A stretch of DNA of 36,029 nucleotides from a virus. The position numbers and the translations under genes were made by a program. Positions 6,992-15,372 of this stretch are shown here, piece after piece. The first letter of the stretch is position 1; each line of letters starts with the position of its first letter. The stretch is from IMG/VR virus record IMGVR_UViG_3300033183_000142, positions 1-36,029 of that record. One strand, given 5' to 3'. The notes under the pieces were generated by a model. It did no database searches. It had not been told where the DNA came from and saw nothing but the letters and a program-made list of their open reading frames with translations.

Positions 6992-8664
6992 AAATTGATT
7001 ATGTGAGCAATCGTTTTATAGTGCAGTGTAGCTTGGCTGAAAATGCGATGGTGTCGTTTATCCCATCAAAGAGGTATGATCGTCGCAAAGACATATGGGT
7101 AGTACAGAATCTAAATCGCAATTGTGATTATATGCTACGTCATCTGATGCAGTATATGACTGAATCCGCGATCGAAGTGGCCCAGGAGACAGTAGCTAAG
7201 AATACAGTTCGCTATGAGAAATTCCCATCTTGGTATAAATTCAAGACGATACCTTATGAGCATCAACGCCAGGCTATGGATTTTGCCTATGGCTTGACTC
7301 GATTTGCACTATTTATGGAGATGGGTACCGGTAAGACTAAGACAGTAATAGATCTATATTCAGCACATTTTATGTCTGGCAAGATTGATACCTGGATTGT
7401 ATTTTGTCCGGTCGATCTGAAGCGAAATTGGGAGCGCGAAATTGACATACATTGTCCTTTATCAGACATACCAGTGTATGTGATAGACTCAGGTAAGAAA
7501 GGAGAGAAGGCCGCATTAGAAGCTGTACAACAAGAGCGTTTTATAGCCATCGTAGGCATCGAGAGTCTCTCTGTTGGCTTCAAGAAAGGATCAGCCTATA
7601 AGTCTACCCTAGATTTAGTGGTCAACCGAAAGGTGGCGGTGTGTATTGACGAGTCACATAATTGTAAATCGGCAGACTCAAATCGATCTAAAAACGTACT
7701 ACAACTGTCGCAGACTGCCAGGATTATGAATATTATGACAGGCACACCAACAAGCCAAGGATTCATAGATCTATATATGCAATTTGAGATCTTGGACCCG
7801 AATATATTAGGCTTCGGTTCATTCTTCGCATTTAGATCTAGGTATGCAGTGATGGGCGGTTATGAGAACAAGCAGATTGTGTCATATCAGCACATAGATG
7901 AATTGATGGATCTGATTAAGCCGGTTACCTTCCAATGTACCAAAGAAGAAGCCCTAGATCTGCCACCCAAGACCTACACAGTCCTGGAAGTTGAGATGTC
8001 AGCCGAGCAGAAGAAGGCGTACAGGCAGATTAATGAGGATATGCGTACTGTCGTCGGCGATGATATCGAGGTGACGATCGAGCACATGATGACCAAATTC
8101 GGCGCATTGCAACAGATATCTGGTGGATTTCTCAATTACGATAATGAGTGGGAAGAGCGAGAGGCCAAGATATTGATTGAGCCGACCAAGAATCCAAAGA
8201 TACGCGAAATCATCAAATTGGCCGAAGATCACCCAGATAAATCAATTATCGTATGGGCCAAATATCGAGCTGAAATCGAGATGATCAGACAGGCTCTAGA
8301 GCCATTAGGCGGTGTATCTCAATATCATGGCGGTATCGAAGATCGCATGGAGCAGGTCGACGCATTTAATAACGGTACTAATCGCTTCTTTGTGTCTAAT
8401 CAGCAGACAGGCGGTACCGGCTTGAATTTGGTGGTATCCGATCTAGTGATCTATTATTCTAATTCGTTTAGATTGGTGGACCGGATGCAATCAGAAGATC
8501 GGTGCCACCGAATCGGCCAGAAGTCGAAGAAGGTGACATATGTAGATATATGGTGTAAGGATACCAAAGATGAACACATCTATTGTGCCATCTCGAACAA
8601 GCAGGATTTGGCCGACTACTTGCGGACCAAATTGGCCGATGGTAAACTTGCAGAGATCGAGTGA
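6988..8664 (+). CDS. SNF2-family superfamily 2 helicase
   Basis: The ~85-residue N-terminal part is followed by the two RecA-like lobes. Lobe 1 has the Q-motif-like PYEHQRQAM, Walker A GTGKT (113-117) and motif II DESH (221-224), then MTGTPTS as motif III. Lobe 2 has IIVWAKYRAEIEMI, QTGGTGLNL and the SNF2 motif VI DRCHRIGQ. The length of 558 aa is normal for the short phage members. It probably opens or remodels duplex DNA at replication start or forks, working with the primase whose stop it overlaps by 4 bases. No DnaB-type helicase is seen in the genome. Confidence 0.92.
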   Translation: MKIDYVSNRFIVQCSLAENAMVSFIPSKRYDRRKDIWVVQNLNRNCDYMLRHLMQYMTESAIEVAQETVAKNTVRYEKFPSWYKFKTIPYEHQRQAMDFAYGLTRFALFMEMGTGKTKTVIDLYSAHFMSGKIDTWIVFCPVDLKRNWEREIDIHCPLSDIPVYVIDSGKKGEKAALEAVQQERFIAIVGIESLSVGFKKGSAYKSTLDLVVNRKVAVCIDESHNCKSADSNRSKNVLQLSQTARIMNIMTGTPTSQGFIDLYMQFEILDPNILGFGSFFAFRSRYAVMGGYENKQIVSYQHIDELMDLIKPVTFQCTKEEALDLPPKTYTVLEVEMSAEQKKAYRQINEDMRTVVGDDIEVTIEHMMTKFGALQQISGGFLNYDNEWEEREAKILIEPTKNPKIREIIKLAEDHPDKSIIVWAKYRAEIEMIRQALEPLGGVSQYHGGIEDRMEQVDAFNNGTNRFFVSNQQTGGTGLNLVVSDLVIYYSNSFRLVDRMQSEDRCHRIGQKSKKVTYVDIWCKDTKDEHIYCAISNKQDLADYLRTKLADGKLAEIE

Positions 8665-8677
8665 TAGAGAGGTTACA

Positions 8678-8989
8678 GTGGCTAAAGTTTATGTAGTGCA
8701 GGAAAATTCGTACGTCGACTATTCGGATGCAGAACGCTTCGGCGAGGTCACATTCATGACTGCGGACGAATATAAGCCAATGAACAATTCACTTCGAAAT
8801 CGTTCGATAACCGATCAGATCAGAGGTCAGATGCTTCATTTTGAAGAAGACGATTTTCTGATTCTGACTGGTAATCCAACAGTGATTGGCTATGCCTTTC
8901 ATTGTGCATTAGAACGATTCGATGAGGTGAATATTCTTCATTGGGATAAAATATCGAGAGAGTATAGAGCATTTACGTTTAGAGGATAA
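8678..8989 (+). CDS. Unknown phage protein, 103 aa
   Basis: The frame is open further upstream, but the part before 8678 lies in the helicase gene; GTG at 8678 follows AGAGAGG at good spacing. The protein (VAKVYVVQENSYVDYSDAERFGEVTFMTADEY) looks alpha/beta, has no Cys cluster, and ends with an aromatic basic tail. The segment DDFLILTGNPTVIGYAFHCAL is like small phage proteins that accompany replication genes. No function can be given beyond membership in the replication operon. Confidence 0.65.
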   Translation: MAKVYVVQENSYVDYSDAERFGEVTFMTADEYKPMNNSLRNRSITDQIRGQMLHFEEDDFLILTGNPTVIGYAFHCALERFDEVNILHWDKISREYRAFTFRG

Positions 8990-8993
8990 ATAG

Positions 8994-9467
8994 ATGTTAG
9001 ATAGATTAGAGATGATGGCAGAGGAAACGCAAAAAGCGTTGGCCGACCTTCCTATCCAGGAAGAGTTAGAAAAAGAGGAGCTTCGCGATCTAGCGCGGCT
9101 TCAACAGCGATTAAAGGATCTGCACGAGCTGATGGACAAGAATAAGTCCGAAGTCGGTAAGTGTTTTGATATGCTCCGGGTCGCTGTTATCCCTAAAATG
9201 ATGGAAGACCAAGGTGTAGCTACGATTACTCTGTCTGGAATTGGAAGACTTCAATTGACAGATGATATTCGGGTTAAAGTCCTGGACAAGTCCAAAGAAT
9301 TTGAGTGGTTAGAGGAGACCAAAAATGGCGATTTGATCGCTCAAACGGTCAACGCTTCCTCGCTCAAAGCATTGCTTCGCCGATATTTGCGGGAAGGCAA
9401 AGCGATTCCGGAAGATGCTTTCGAAGTGTCTCCGTTTACCCGCGCATCAATAGTAAAGGAAAAATGA
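8994..9467 (+). CDS. Coiled-coil protein of the replication operon, 157 aa
   Basis: Residues ~5-60 are strongly helical and charged (coiled-coil-like: EELEKEELRDLARLQQRLKD). A small alpha/beta domain follows with ATITLSGIGRLQLTDDIRV and a conserved end NASSLKALLRRYLREG-KAIPEDAFEV. I have seen this C-terminal pattern next to ssDNA-binding protein genes in phages, but I know no assigned function. It lies one base before the ssDNA-binding candidate. A recombination or replication accessory is possible. Confidence 0.65.
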   Translation: MLDRLEMMAEETQKALADLPIQEELEKEELRDLARLQQRLKDLHELMDKNKSEVGKCFDMLRVAVIPKMMEDQGVATITLSGIGRLQLTDDIRVKVLDKSKEFEWLEETKNGDLIAQTVNASSLKALLRRYLREGKAIPEDAFEVSPFTRASIVKEK

Positions 9468-9468
9468 A

Positions 9469-10182
9469 ATGAGCACTAAAGCAGTAGCAACAGCGAAAGG
9501 TGACCAATTACCTGCGTTTTTGGCCGATAAAATGACCGATACCCGTGGCTCTGAAGAGATCGGTACCAATGATCTGACAATTCCCAGGATCGAATTGGTG
9601 CAGTCTCTGTCGGCTTGCCGCAAAAAGAATGATCCGGCCTATATTCCAGGTATCGAGGAAGGCATGTTGTATAACAATGTCACACGCGAGATGTATGGTG
9701 AATCTGTGAACGTAGTGCCAGTGTATTTTCGTAAGGAATACCTGCTCTGGCGCGACCAAGATTTAGGTGGTGGTTTTGGGGGATCCCATCAATCTATGGC
9801 GGAAGCGGAACAAGCTCGCCTAGCACAAGAGAAGCCAGAAGAGTGGGAAGTTGTAGATACGGCACAGCAATTCGTGTTAGTCATCAAAGAAGATGGCTCA
9901 GCCGAAGAAGCTGTGTTGTCAATGGCCAAGTCCAAGGCGAAAGTGTCGCGGAATTGGAATTCATTGATTCGTATCAACGGTGGGCCGCGTTTTTCTCGCG
10001 TTTACCGGTTGTCAGGTGTATCAGATCAGAATCCTGCCGGTCAGGATTACTTCAATCTGGCAGTATCTAACGTCGGCTTTGTCACTGAAGAGGTCTTTGG
10101 TCAAGCTGAACATATCTACGAGTTGATCAAGTCTGGTCAAGCTTCGGCTGATAGTTCATTTGATGGTGTAGACACAATGTGA
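9469..10182 (+). CDS. Candidate ssDNA-binding / recombination-associated protein, 237 aa
   Basis: The product has a conserved phage pattern: IPRIELVQSLSACRKKND, GMLYNNVTREMYG and VNVVPVYFRKEYLLWRDQ, then a Gly-rich loop and a beta-rich C-terminal half. Related phage proteins sit in the place of an ssDNA-binding protein in replication operons. There is no classic acidic C-terminal tail, so the assignment rests on context and partial recognition. A strong terminator just after this gene would raise its transcript over those downstream, which suits a protein needed in large amounts. Function should be treated as probable only. Confidence 0.5.
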   Translation: MSTKAVATAKGDQLPAFLADKMTDTRGSEEIGTNDLTIPRIELVQSLSACRKKNDPAYIPGIEEGMLYNNVTREMYGESVNVVPVYFRKEYLLWRDQDLGGGFGGSHQSMAEAEQARLAQEKPEEWEVVDTAQQFVLVIKEDGSAEEAVLSMAKSKAKVSRNWNSLIRINGGPRFSRVYRLSGVSDQNPAGQDYFNLAVSNVGFVTEEVFGQAEHIYELIKSGQASADSSFDGVDTM

Positions 10183-10188
10183 TATTAT

Positions 10189-10212
10189 GTGGCCCTTCGG
10201 GGCCACTTTTTT
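10189..10212 (+). terminator. Intrinsic terminator inside the replication operon
   Basis: GTGGCCC-TTCG-GGGCCAC gives a perfect 7-bp stem with a stable UUCG loop, followed directly by TTTTTT. It lies 6 bp after the stop at 10182 and 14 bp before the next ATG. No new promoter is visible before 10226, so the helicase, polymerase and Z-cassette genes depend on readthrough or antitermination. Confidence 0.93.
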
Positions 10213-10225
10213 ATAGAGGATAGAG

Positions 10226-11638
10226 ATGCGCAATTCAATTGTTATTTACGGTCCACCGGGAACTGGTAAGACTTCCAGGCTTGTACGTATTATCAAAGAA
10301 TATATTAATTCAGGTGTGGCACCTTCCAGGATTGGTGTGGTGTCATTCACAAAGGCGGCGGCTAAAGAAATGGCCGTTCGCGCTGACGAAGTAGGAATGC
10401 AGATCGCTACCTTGCATTCGTTCGCCTACCACCAAGCCAATATTATCAAAGATCAAGTGATCAACAATGAGTGGTTCAAGCTGTTCGCACAACACTCAAA
10501 GATTCAGATATCTGGTACCCAGAATTACGAGATCGAAGAATTAGGCGAAGGCGACGCTTATTTGTCTTTATACTCATATGGTCGATCGATCTTGAGTTAC
10601 GATTGGGCAACTATCTTTAAGAATGCGCCAACCATTGGTAGTTTGCCTAGATTCAATTATTTCATAGATTCGTATTGTGACTTTAAAGAGCAATTCGGCG
10701 TAGTTGATTTCTCCGATATGCTAGATCTAGCTTTACATAAGGCACCGGATCTAGATGTCCTAATTTTAGACGAGGCCCAGGATTTCACGCCGCAACAGTG
10801 GCAGTTGATTAGATCCTGGATTCCTGAGATCGAAACGGTAGTTATTGCAGGTGACGATGACCAAGCTATTTATAAATGGAATGGTGCCGATCCTGAGGGT
10901 ATGCATGCCTTCGAACGAAAGCATCAATCAGAGCGTATCATTCTTGACCAATCATACAGAATACCTAAAGCGGTCCATAGTCTGGCGAATACTCTAATTT
11001 CTCGTGTTCGATCGCGGGTACCAAAGGCGTACAAGCCAAGGGATTATGAAGGAACTGTTACCAGATATGCAGATGCCAGGTTGGTCAAATTCGACTCAGA
11101 TATAGATACTTTGGTATTGGTGCGTAATCACTCACTTAGGACCGATGTCGAAGCCGCTATGATGCAACGTGGCGTTCCATATATCTCCGAAGGCGGGAGA
11201 CCGGCTCCGTTAAATTCGCCGCAAGCTCGCGCTGTAAGACTATGGTTGTTGGCCCAGAAGTCCAAGGGAATGATCACGGATGCGCAGGAGCGGCAGATTA
11301 TTAGGCATCTCAAACCGATTTATAAGAATAAGCCATTCGACAAGCTACTTGCCATGAATTGGATGAATGCGTTAGAATTACCTAAGCCGTTATTGCATTA
11401 TTTGAGTGCGGTAGAAGGTGAATATGGACATCTACCCCTGGACCCCAAGATCCGTATTTCTACGATTCACGGGTCAAAAGGGCGCGAAGCTGATAGAGTG
11501 ATATTGATCAATGGAATGAGTCAACGTACTTACGAATCTCAGGACACAGACTCCGAGATTCGTACTTTTTATGTCGGCATCACTAGAGCGAAGAAAGAAT
11601 TAATAATAGTATCTGCTTTTAATGGAATACATATATGA
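10226..11638 (+). CDS. UvrD/Rep-like superfamily 1 DNA helicase
   Basis: All main SF1A motifs are present: Walker A GPPGTGKT (9-16), motif Ia SFTKAAAKEM, motif II DEAQD (182-186), motif III GDDDQAIYKWNGA, motif IV-like LDQSYRIP, motif V STIHGSKGREADRVIL and motif VI YVGITRAK near the end. At 470 aa it is shorter than bacterial UvrD (~720) and lacks long 1B/2B insertions, as is usual for phage versions. It should move 3' to 5' on ssDNA and assist replication or recombination. Its stop overlaps the polymerase start by 4 bases. Confidence 0.93.
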   Translation: MRNSIVIYGPPGTGKTSRLVRIIKEYINSGVAPSRIGVVSFTKAAAKEMAVRADEVGMQIATLHSFAYHQANIIKDQVINNEWFKLFAQHSKIQISGTQNYEIEELGEGDAYLSLYSYGRSILSYDWATIFKNAPTIGSLPRFNYFIDSYCDFKEQFGVVDFSDMLDLALHKAPDLDVLILDEAQDFTPQQWQLIRSWIPEIETVVIAGDDDQAIYKWNGADPEGMHAFERKHQSERIILDQSYRIPKAVHSLANTLISRVRSRVPKAYKPRDYEGTVTRYADARLVKFDSDIDTLVLVRNHSLRTDVEAAMMQRGVPYISEGGRPAPLNSPQARAVRLWLLAQKSKGMITDAQERQIIRHLKPIYKNKPFDKLLAMNWMNALELPKPLLHYLSAVEGEYGHLPLDPKIRISTIHGSKGREADRVILINGMSQRTYESQDTDSEIRTFYVGITRAKKELIIVSAFNGIHI

Positions 11639-13425
11639 TAGCGATAGATGTTGAGACCACCGGCGTTGATTGGACCACCGATCGCGTGTTTGGTGTGGCG
11701 ATAGCCTGGATTGAGAATGGCGAGATCAAGTCTGATTATTTTGATGTGCGACGCGATCCAGTTAGATACCAAGAATTGAAGAAGTACAAAGACACTTTGA
11801 TTGTAAATCACAATATCAAATTTGATATGCATATGTTGTTAAATGATGGTATTGAATTGCGTAATTGCGAATGTACAATGGTGCGAGCGGCGTTGATCGA
11901 TGAACACCGGCGCGATTATTCGCTAGACGCTTTAGCCAAGGATTATTTAAATGAGGCGAAAGTATCGGATATCTACGAAGAGTTGGCCGAGAGATTTGGT
12001 GGGCGAGCGACCAGAAACGCTCAAATGCCGAACTTACAACATGCGCCACCAGAGATTGTGGCCCCTTACGCCAAAAAAGACGCTGAACTTGCATTAAGGC
12101 TTTACGTTGCACAGCAGGATCTATTACCACCGGTGTGGGAGTTAGAAAAACGTTTATTTCCCTACATTTTCAGAATGGAACGCGAAGGCGTACGAGTTGA
12201 CCTGGAAGAGGCCGAGCGCAGACAGCAGATGTTGAATCCGCAGATCGCTCAAATGCAAAAGCAGTTAGACCAAATTGCCGGGTTCGCTGTGAATCCTAAT
12301 CCATCAAAATCGATACATGAACTGTTCGACCCTAAAAAAGGAACAGATGGCCTATGGCGAGCTTGTGATGGTACTATTTTGCCTGAGACACCTGCGGGTA
12401 AACCGTCGATCGGCTCAGCTTCATTACAGATTATGAAACATCCGGCGGCTCGTCTGATTATTCAGATTCGCAAATTGACCAAGACGCGAGATACCTTTAT
12501 CGGCTCGCATATTATGGGCCATGCTCGCGGCGATCGAGTACACCCGAATATCAATCAGACCAAAAGTGATGGCGAAGGTGGTACCGGTACCGGTCGACTA
12601 TCCTACACCAAACCGGCATTACAGCAGATACCGTCACGTGACAAAGAGATCGCGAAGATCGTACGGCCTATTTTTGTACCAGACGATAGTATGGGTTGGT
12701 CGTACGGCGATCTAGATCAACATGAATTACGCATCTTTCACCATTATGTCAACAATTCAGAGATCGTACAAGCTTATATTGATAATCCAGATCTAGACGG
12801 GCATGCCGCAGTATCAGAATTGACCGGGCTACCAAGGAATCCACCACCAGAAGGTGGCGCAAATGCTAAGCAGATGAATTTAGCTATGGTGTTTAATATG
12901 GGCGGCGGCGAGCTTGCGGCGGCGATGGGCCTACCGTATACTACCGACACCTGGCATGGCCGCGAGATTAAAGTTGCCGGACCTGAGGCTCAGAAGATCA
13001 TAGACGACTATTACCAAATGATACCTGGAGTTAAGGAGATCGCGCAGAAGGCTAGATCTATCGCCAAGAGTCGCGGCTACGTTAGAACATTGATGGGTCG
13101 CCATATTAGATTTCCGGGTGGCGAATTTACCCACAAAGCATCGGGCCTAATTTACCAAGGCACAGCCGGTGATTTGAACAAGGATAACATATGCAGGATT
13201 TTCGAATATTTAGATGCCGAATGCCCAGATGCCAGGTTGCTTCTAAACATTCACGATGAATATTCGATTTCGCTCCCATTTGGCGGAGCATCAAAGCACC
13301 TTCGGGCAATTAAGGAGGAAATACAAAGAAGACCCGAAATCAGAGTACCGTTACGAATAGACTTTTCAGAACCACAAAGCAATTGGTGGGACGCTACATG
13401 CGCACCCATCATCACAGGAGAGTAA
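11635..13425 (+). CDS. dpoZ: Family A DNA polymerase with 3'-5' exonuclease (DpoZ-type)
   Basis: The exonuclease domain has intact metal ligands: D5 and E7 (AIDVETTG), D64 (NHNIKFD) and Y145/D149 (YAKKD). The polymerase domain has motif A D359-LDQHELR, O-helix K412-QMNLAMVFNMGGG and motif C IHDE with D541. The position of E. coli Phe762 is Leu416, and Tyr766 is Phe420; motif A is DLDQHE where DYSQIE is usual. There is no 5'-3' exonuclease domain. It lies directly before purZ, which is the place of DpoZ in known Z-genome siphoviruses, so it probably inserts 2-aminoadenine opposite thymine. The DpoZ name rests on context; the polymerase call is certain. Confidence 0.93.
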   Translation: MIAIDVETTGVDWTTDRVFGVAIAWIENGEIKSDYFDVRRDPVRYQELKKYKDTLIVNHNIKFDMHMLLNDGIELRNCECTMVRAALIDEHRRDYSLDALAKDYLNEAKVSDIYEELAERFGGRATRNAQMPNLQHAPPEIVAPYAKKDAELALRLYVAQQDLLPPVWELEKRLFPYIFRMEREGVRVDLEEAERRQQMLNPQIAQMQKQLDQIAGFAVNPNPSKSIHELFDPKKGTDGLWRACDGTILPETPAGKPSIGSASLQIMKHPAARLIIQIRKLTKTRDTFIGSHIMGHARGDRVHPNINQTKSDGEGGTGTGRLSYTKPALQQIPSRDKEIAKIVRPIFVPDDSMGWSYGDLDQHELRIFHHYVNNSEIVQAYIDNPDLDGHAAVSELTGLPRNPPPEGGANAKQMNLAMVFNMGGGELAAAMGLPYTTDTWHGREIKVAGPEAQKIIDDYYQMIPGVKEIAQKARSIAKSRGYVRTLMGRHIRFPGGEFTHKASGLIYQGTAGDLNKDNICRIFEYLDAECPDARLLLNIHDEYSISLPFGGASKHLRAIKEEIQRRPEIRVPLRIDFSEPQSNWWDATCAPIITGE

Positions 13426-13427
13426 AA

Positions 13428-13688
13428 ATGTCAGATTACGACAATACAAACAGTGGCGCATTATTTCTTAATAACAATCGAAAGACCGATAAGCACCCAG
13501 ATTTGACCGGCACTATCAACATTAATGGTAAAGATATGTGGATTTCCGGTTGGACCAAGGTCGCTAAATCAGGCAAACGAGCAGGGCAAAGGTACGTGTC
13601 TCTAGCTGTTAATGAGATGGACGAGCAACCATCAAGTCCAGGTTCAATTGGCTCAATTTTAGACGATATCAACGGACAATTGCCATGA
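13428..13688 (+). CDS. Small DUF736-like phage protein, 86 aa, between dpoZ and purZ
   Basis: ATG at 13428 follows AGGAGA at good spacing and is preferred to the upstream in-frame ATG at 13383, which lies in the polymerase gene. The sequence has the pattern DNTNSGALFLNNNRKTDKHP, then TGTININGKDMWISGWTK and a GQRYVSLAV strand, ending in a flexible acidic tail (SILDDINGQL). This small beta-barrel type is common in phage replication modules and could be an OB-fold-like ssDNA binder. Overlap with purZ by 4 bases couples it to the Z-genome genes. No enzymatic residues are seen. Confidence 0.7.
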   Translation: MSDYDNTNSGALFLNNNRKTDKHPDLTGTININGKDMWISGWTKVAKSGKRAGQRYVSLAVNEMDEQPSSPGSIGSILDDINGQLP

Positions 13689-14752
13689 AAAATGTAGATG
13701 TAATTTGCGATTTGCAGTTTGGATCGACCGGTAAGGGCTTAATTGCCGGGTATTGGGCTAAACAGAATGAGCCAGACGTAGTGGTTACTGCTTGGTCTAT
13801 GAATGCCGGGCATACCTTTATCGATGACGATGGCACCGAATATGTACATTGTATGTTGGCCAATGGTATCGTATCACCTAAAATTAAGTATGTGCTCATT
13901 GGTCCTGGATCTCAAGTCGGACTCCGGAAGCTGTTCGAAGAAGTACGAGATTCTGGTTTTGATAAGCCGGTGTATATACACGAACATGCTTGTATCATTC
14001 AGCAACGTCATATCGACCAAGAGAATGAGGTTATGACCGGAATTGGCTCGACTAAGAAAGGATGCGGAGCGGCTCTTGCTGAGAAGATTGGTCGAAATCC
14101 ATTAGCACCGATCGTGGCCAAGCATTATCGAGATGAAGTGATGCGTCTATGCAAAGAATACCGCGTCGATGTCGAGGTGTTGTCGAGTGCTGAGTATAAC
14201 AAAATGGTTGATGCGGCCAAGTTAATCCAAGTCGAAGGCGCACAGGGATTTTCGCTTGGTATTAATTCTGGCTTCTACCCTTATACTACGTCTCGTGAGT
14301 GCACACCCGCTCAGATAATGGTAGACTGTGGATTACCTATCCGCAAGATGCGCCATGTTATCGGCACTATGCGTACTTATCCTATTCGTGTGGCTAACCG
14401 GTATGATGACATGGGCGAGATGGTCGGTTGGTCTGGACCTTGTTACCCAGATCAGCATGAGATATCGTTCGAGGATATTGGCGTTAGCCAGGAATTGACG
14501 ACTGTTACTCAGCTACCGAGGCGTATTTTTACATTCTCGAAAGATCAGACCAAAGAGGCCGTTCGTATGGTGCGTCCTGATTATGTATTCTTGAATTTCA
14601 TCAACTACTGCCAGGATTCAGACGAGGCTTTACAAATCATTAATACGATTGACAATATTTGCCATTGGTACGGCCTGTCCGGTGTCACGCATTTAGGCGT
14701 TGGACCGAAAGTCACAGATGTGGTACCATATAGTGGGGAGCTTAGATTGTGA
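13685..14752 (+). CDS. purZ: PurZ, 2-amino-2'-deoxyadenylosuccinate synthase
   Basis: This is a 355-aa adenylosuccinate synthetase homologue (bacterial PurA ~430 aa). The PurA loop GDEGKG, with the catalytic Asp, reads G13-S14-T-G-K-G here; Ser in that place is the mark of phage PurZ. The NAGHT motif with His43 is kept, as are GIGSTKKGCG (119-128) and the EGAQG motif (184-188) before TTSRECTPAQ. PurZ joins aspartate to dGMP, using a nucleoside triphosphate, to make the succinyl precursor that host PurB cleaves to 2-amino-dAMP; kinases then make dZTP. Neighbours mazZ, datZ and the polymerase complete the pathway. The Ser14 replacement argues clearly against simple AMP synthesis. Confidence 0.94.
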   Translation: MKNVDVICDLQFGSTGKGLIAGYWAKQNEPDVVVTAWSMNAGHTFIDDDGTEYVHCMLANGIVSPKIKYVLIGPGSQVGLRKLFEEVRDSGFDKPVYIHEHACIIQQRHIDQENEVMTGIGSTKKGCGAALAEKIGRNPLAPIVAKHYRDEVMRLCKEYRVDVEVLSSAEYNKMVDAAKLIQVEGAQGFSLGINSGFYPYTTSRECTPAQIMVDCGLPIRKMRHVIGTMRTYPIRVANRYDDMGEMVGWSGPCYPDQHEISFEDIGVSQELTTVTQLPRRIFTFSKDQTKEAVRMVRPDYVFLNFINYCQDSDEALQIINTIDNICHWYGLSGVTHLGVGPKVTDVVPYSGELRL

Positions 14753-15372
14753 GAGATGACCAAAACAAGCCTAAAATGTCATTGATCGACCCTAATTTCG
14801 AAGAACAGCTAGCGCGAGTCCTGGAATTAGGCGAGATCAAATATGGCGGTCCAGATTGGAAAAAGGGTATGGATTTCTCTATCATGATCGATGCGACGAT
14901 TCGCCACTTGAATGAGATCAAGAGACATCAATTCTACGATAAAGAGTCTAAGCAATCACATATGGCACACGTTGCCGCAAATATGATGATGCTGAATTAC
15001 TACATGGACAATTATTCGGATTATGACGTATTCGATAATTTGAAGTGGGTATCACCTGGCAATTTTGCTCGTAGAGACCAGATCGGCGATCTGCAAGAGC
15101 GGATTACCAGTTGGGCAGATAAGATTTTCCCAGAACGGACACCTTACGATGCTCTCCGAAAAATGGTGTTAGAAGAAATACCGGAATTGCTACATGAAGG
15201 ATTAGACGATCCTGAGGAGTGGGCCGATGTATTTATTCTGATGTTTGATGCCGCGAATCTTCGAGGAATCGATATCGTCAAGGCGACTAATGATAAAATG
15301 ACAAAAAATGAGGCTCGTAAATGGAAGCTCAACAAAGAGACTGGATTGATGAACCACGTGAAATCGGACTAA
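14749..15372 (+). CDS. mazZ: MazZ-type (d)GTP pyrophosphohydrolase with extra N-terminal domain
   Basis: Start GTG overlaps the purZ stop (GTGA) and has GGGGAG 8 bases before it. Residues ~6-85 match the DUF5664-type dATP/dGTP pyrophosphohydrolase domain (KPKMSLIDPNF, LELGEIKYG, IRHLNEIKRHQ, SHMAHVAANMMML). Residues ~115-195 form a second MazG-like domain with E142, E143, E146, E157 and D160 (EExxE...ExxD), and the related ending NDKMTKNEARKW. MazZ hydrolyses (d)GTP to (d)GMP and so feeds PurZ. The two-domain form may come from fusion of two members of the all-alpha NTP-PPase group. Which domain is active on dGTP cannot be read from sequence. Confidence 0.88.
   Translation: MRDDQNKPKMSLIDPNFEEQLARVLELGEIKYGGPDWKKGMDFSIMIDATIRHLNEIKRHQFYDKESKQSHMAHVAANMMMLNYYMDNYSDYDVFDNLKWVSPGNFARRDQIGDLQERITSWADKIFPERTPYDALRKMVLEEIPELLHEGLDDPEEWADVFILMFDAANLRGIDIVKATNDKMTKNEARKWKLNKETGLMNHVKSD

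Noticed and set aside
13685-14752. Cellular-type PurA acquired for AMP synthesis
   Set aside because: Ser14 replaces the catalytic Asp, and mazZ and datZ are adjacent, which points to PurZ.
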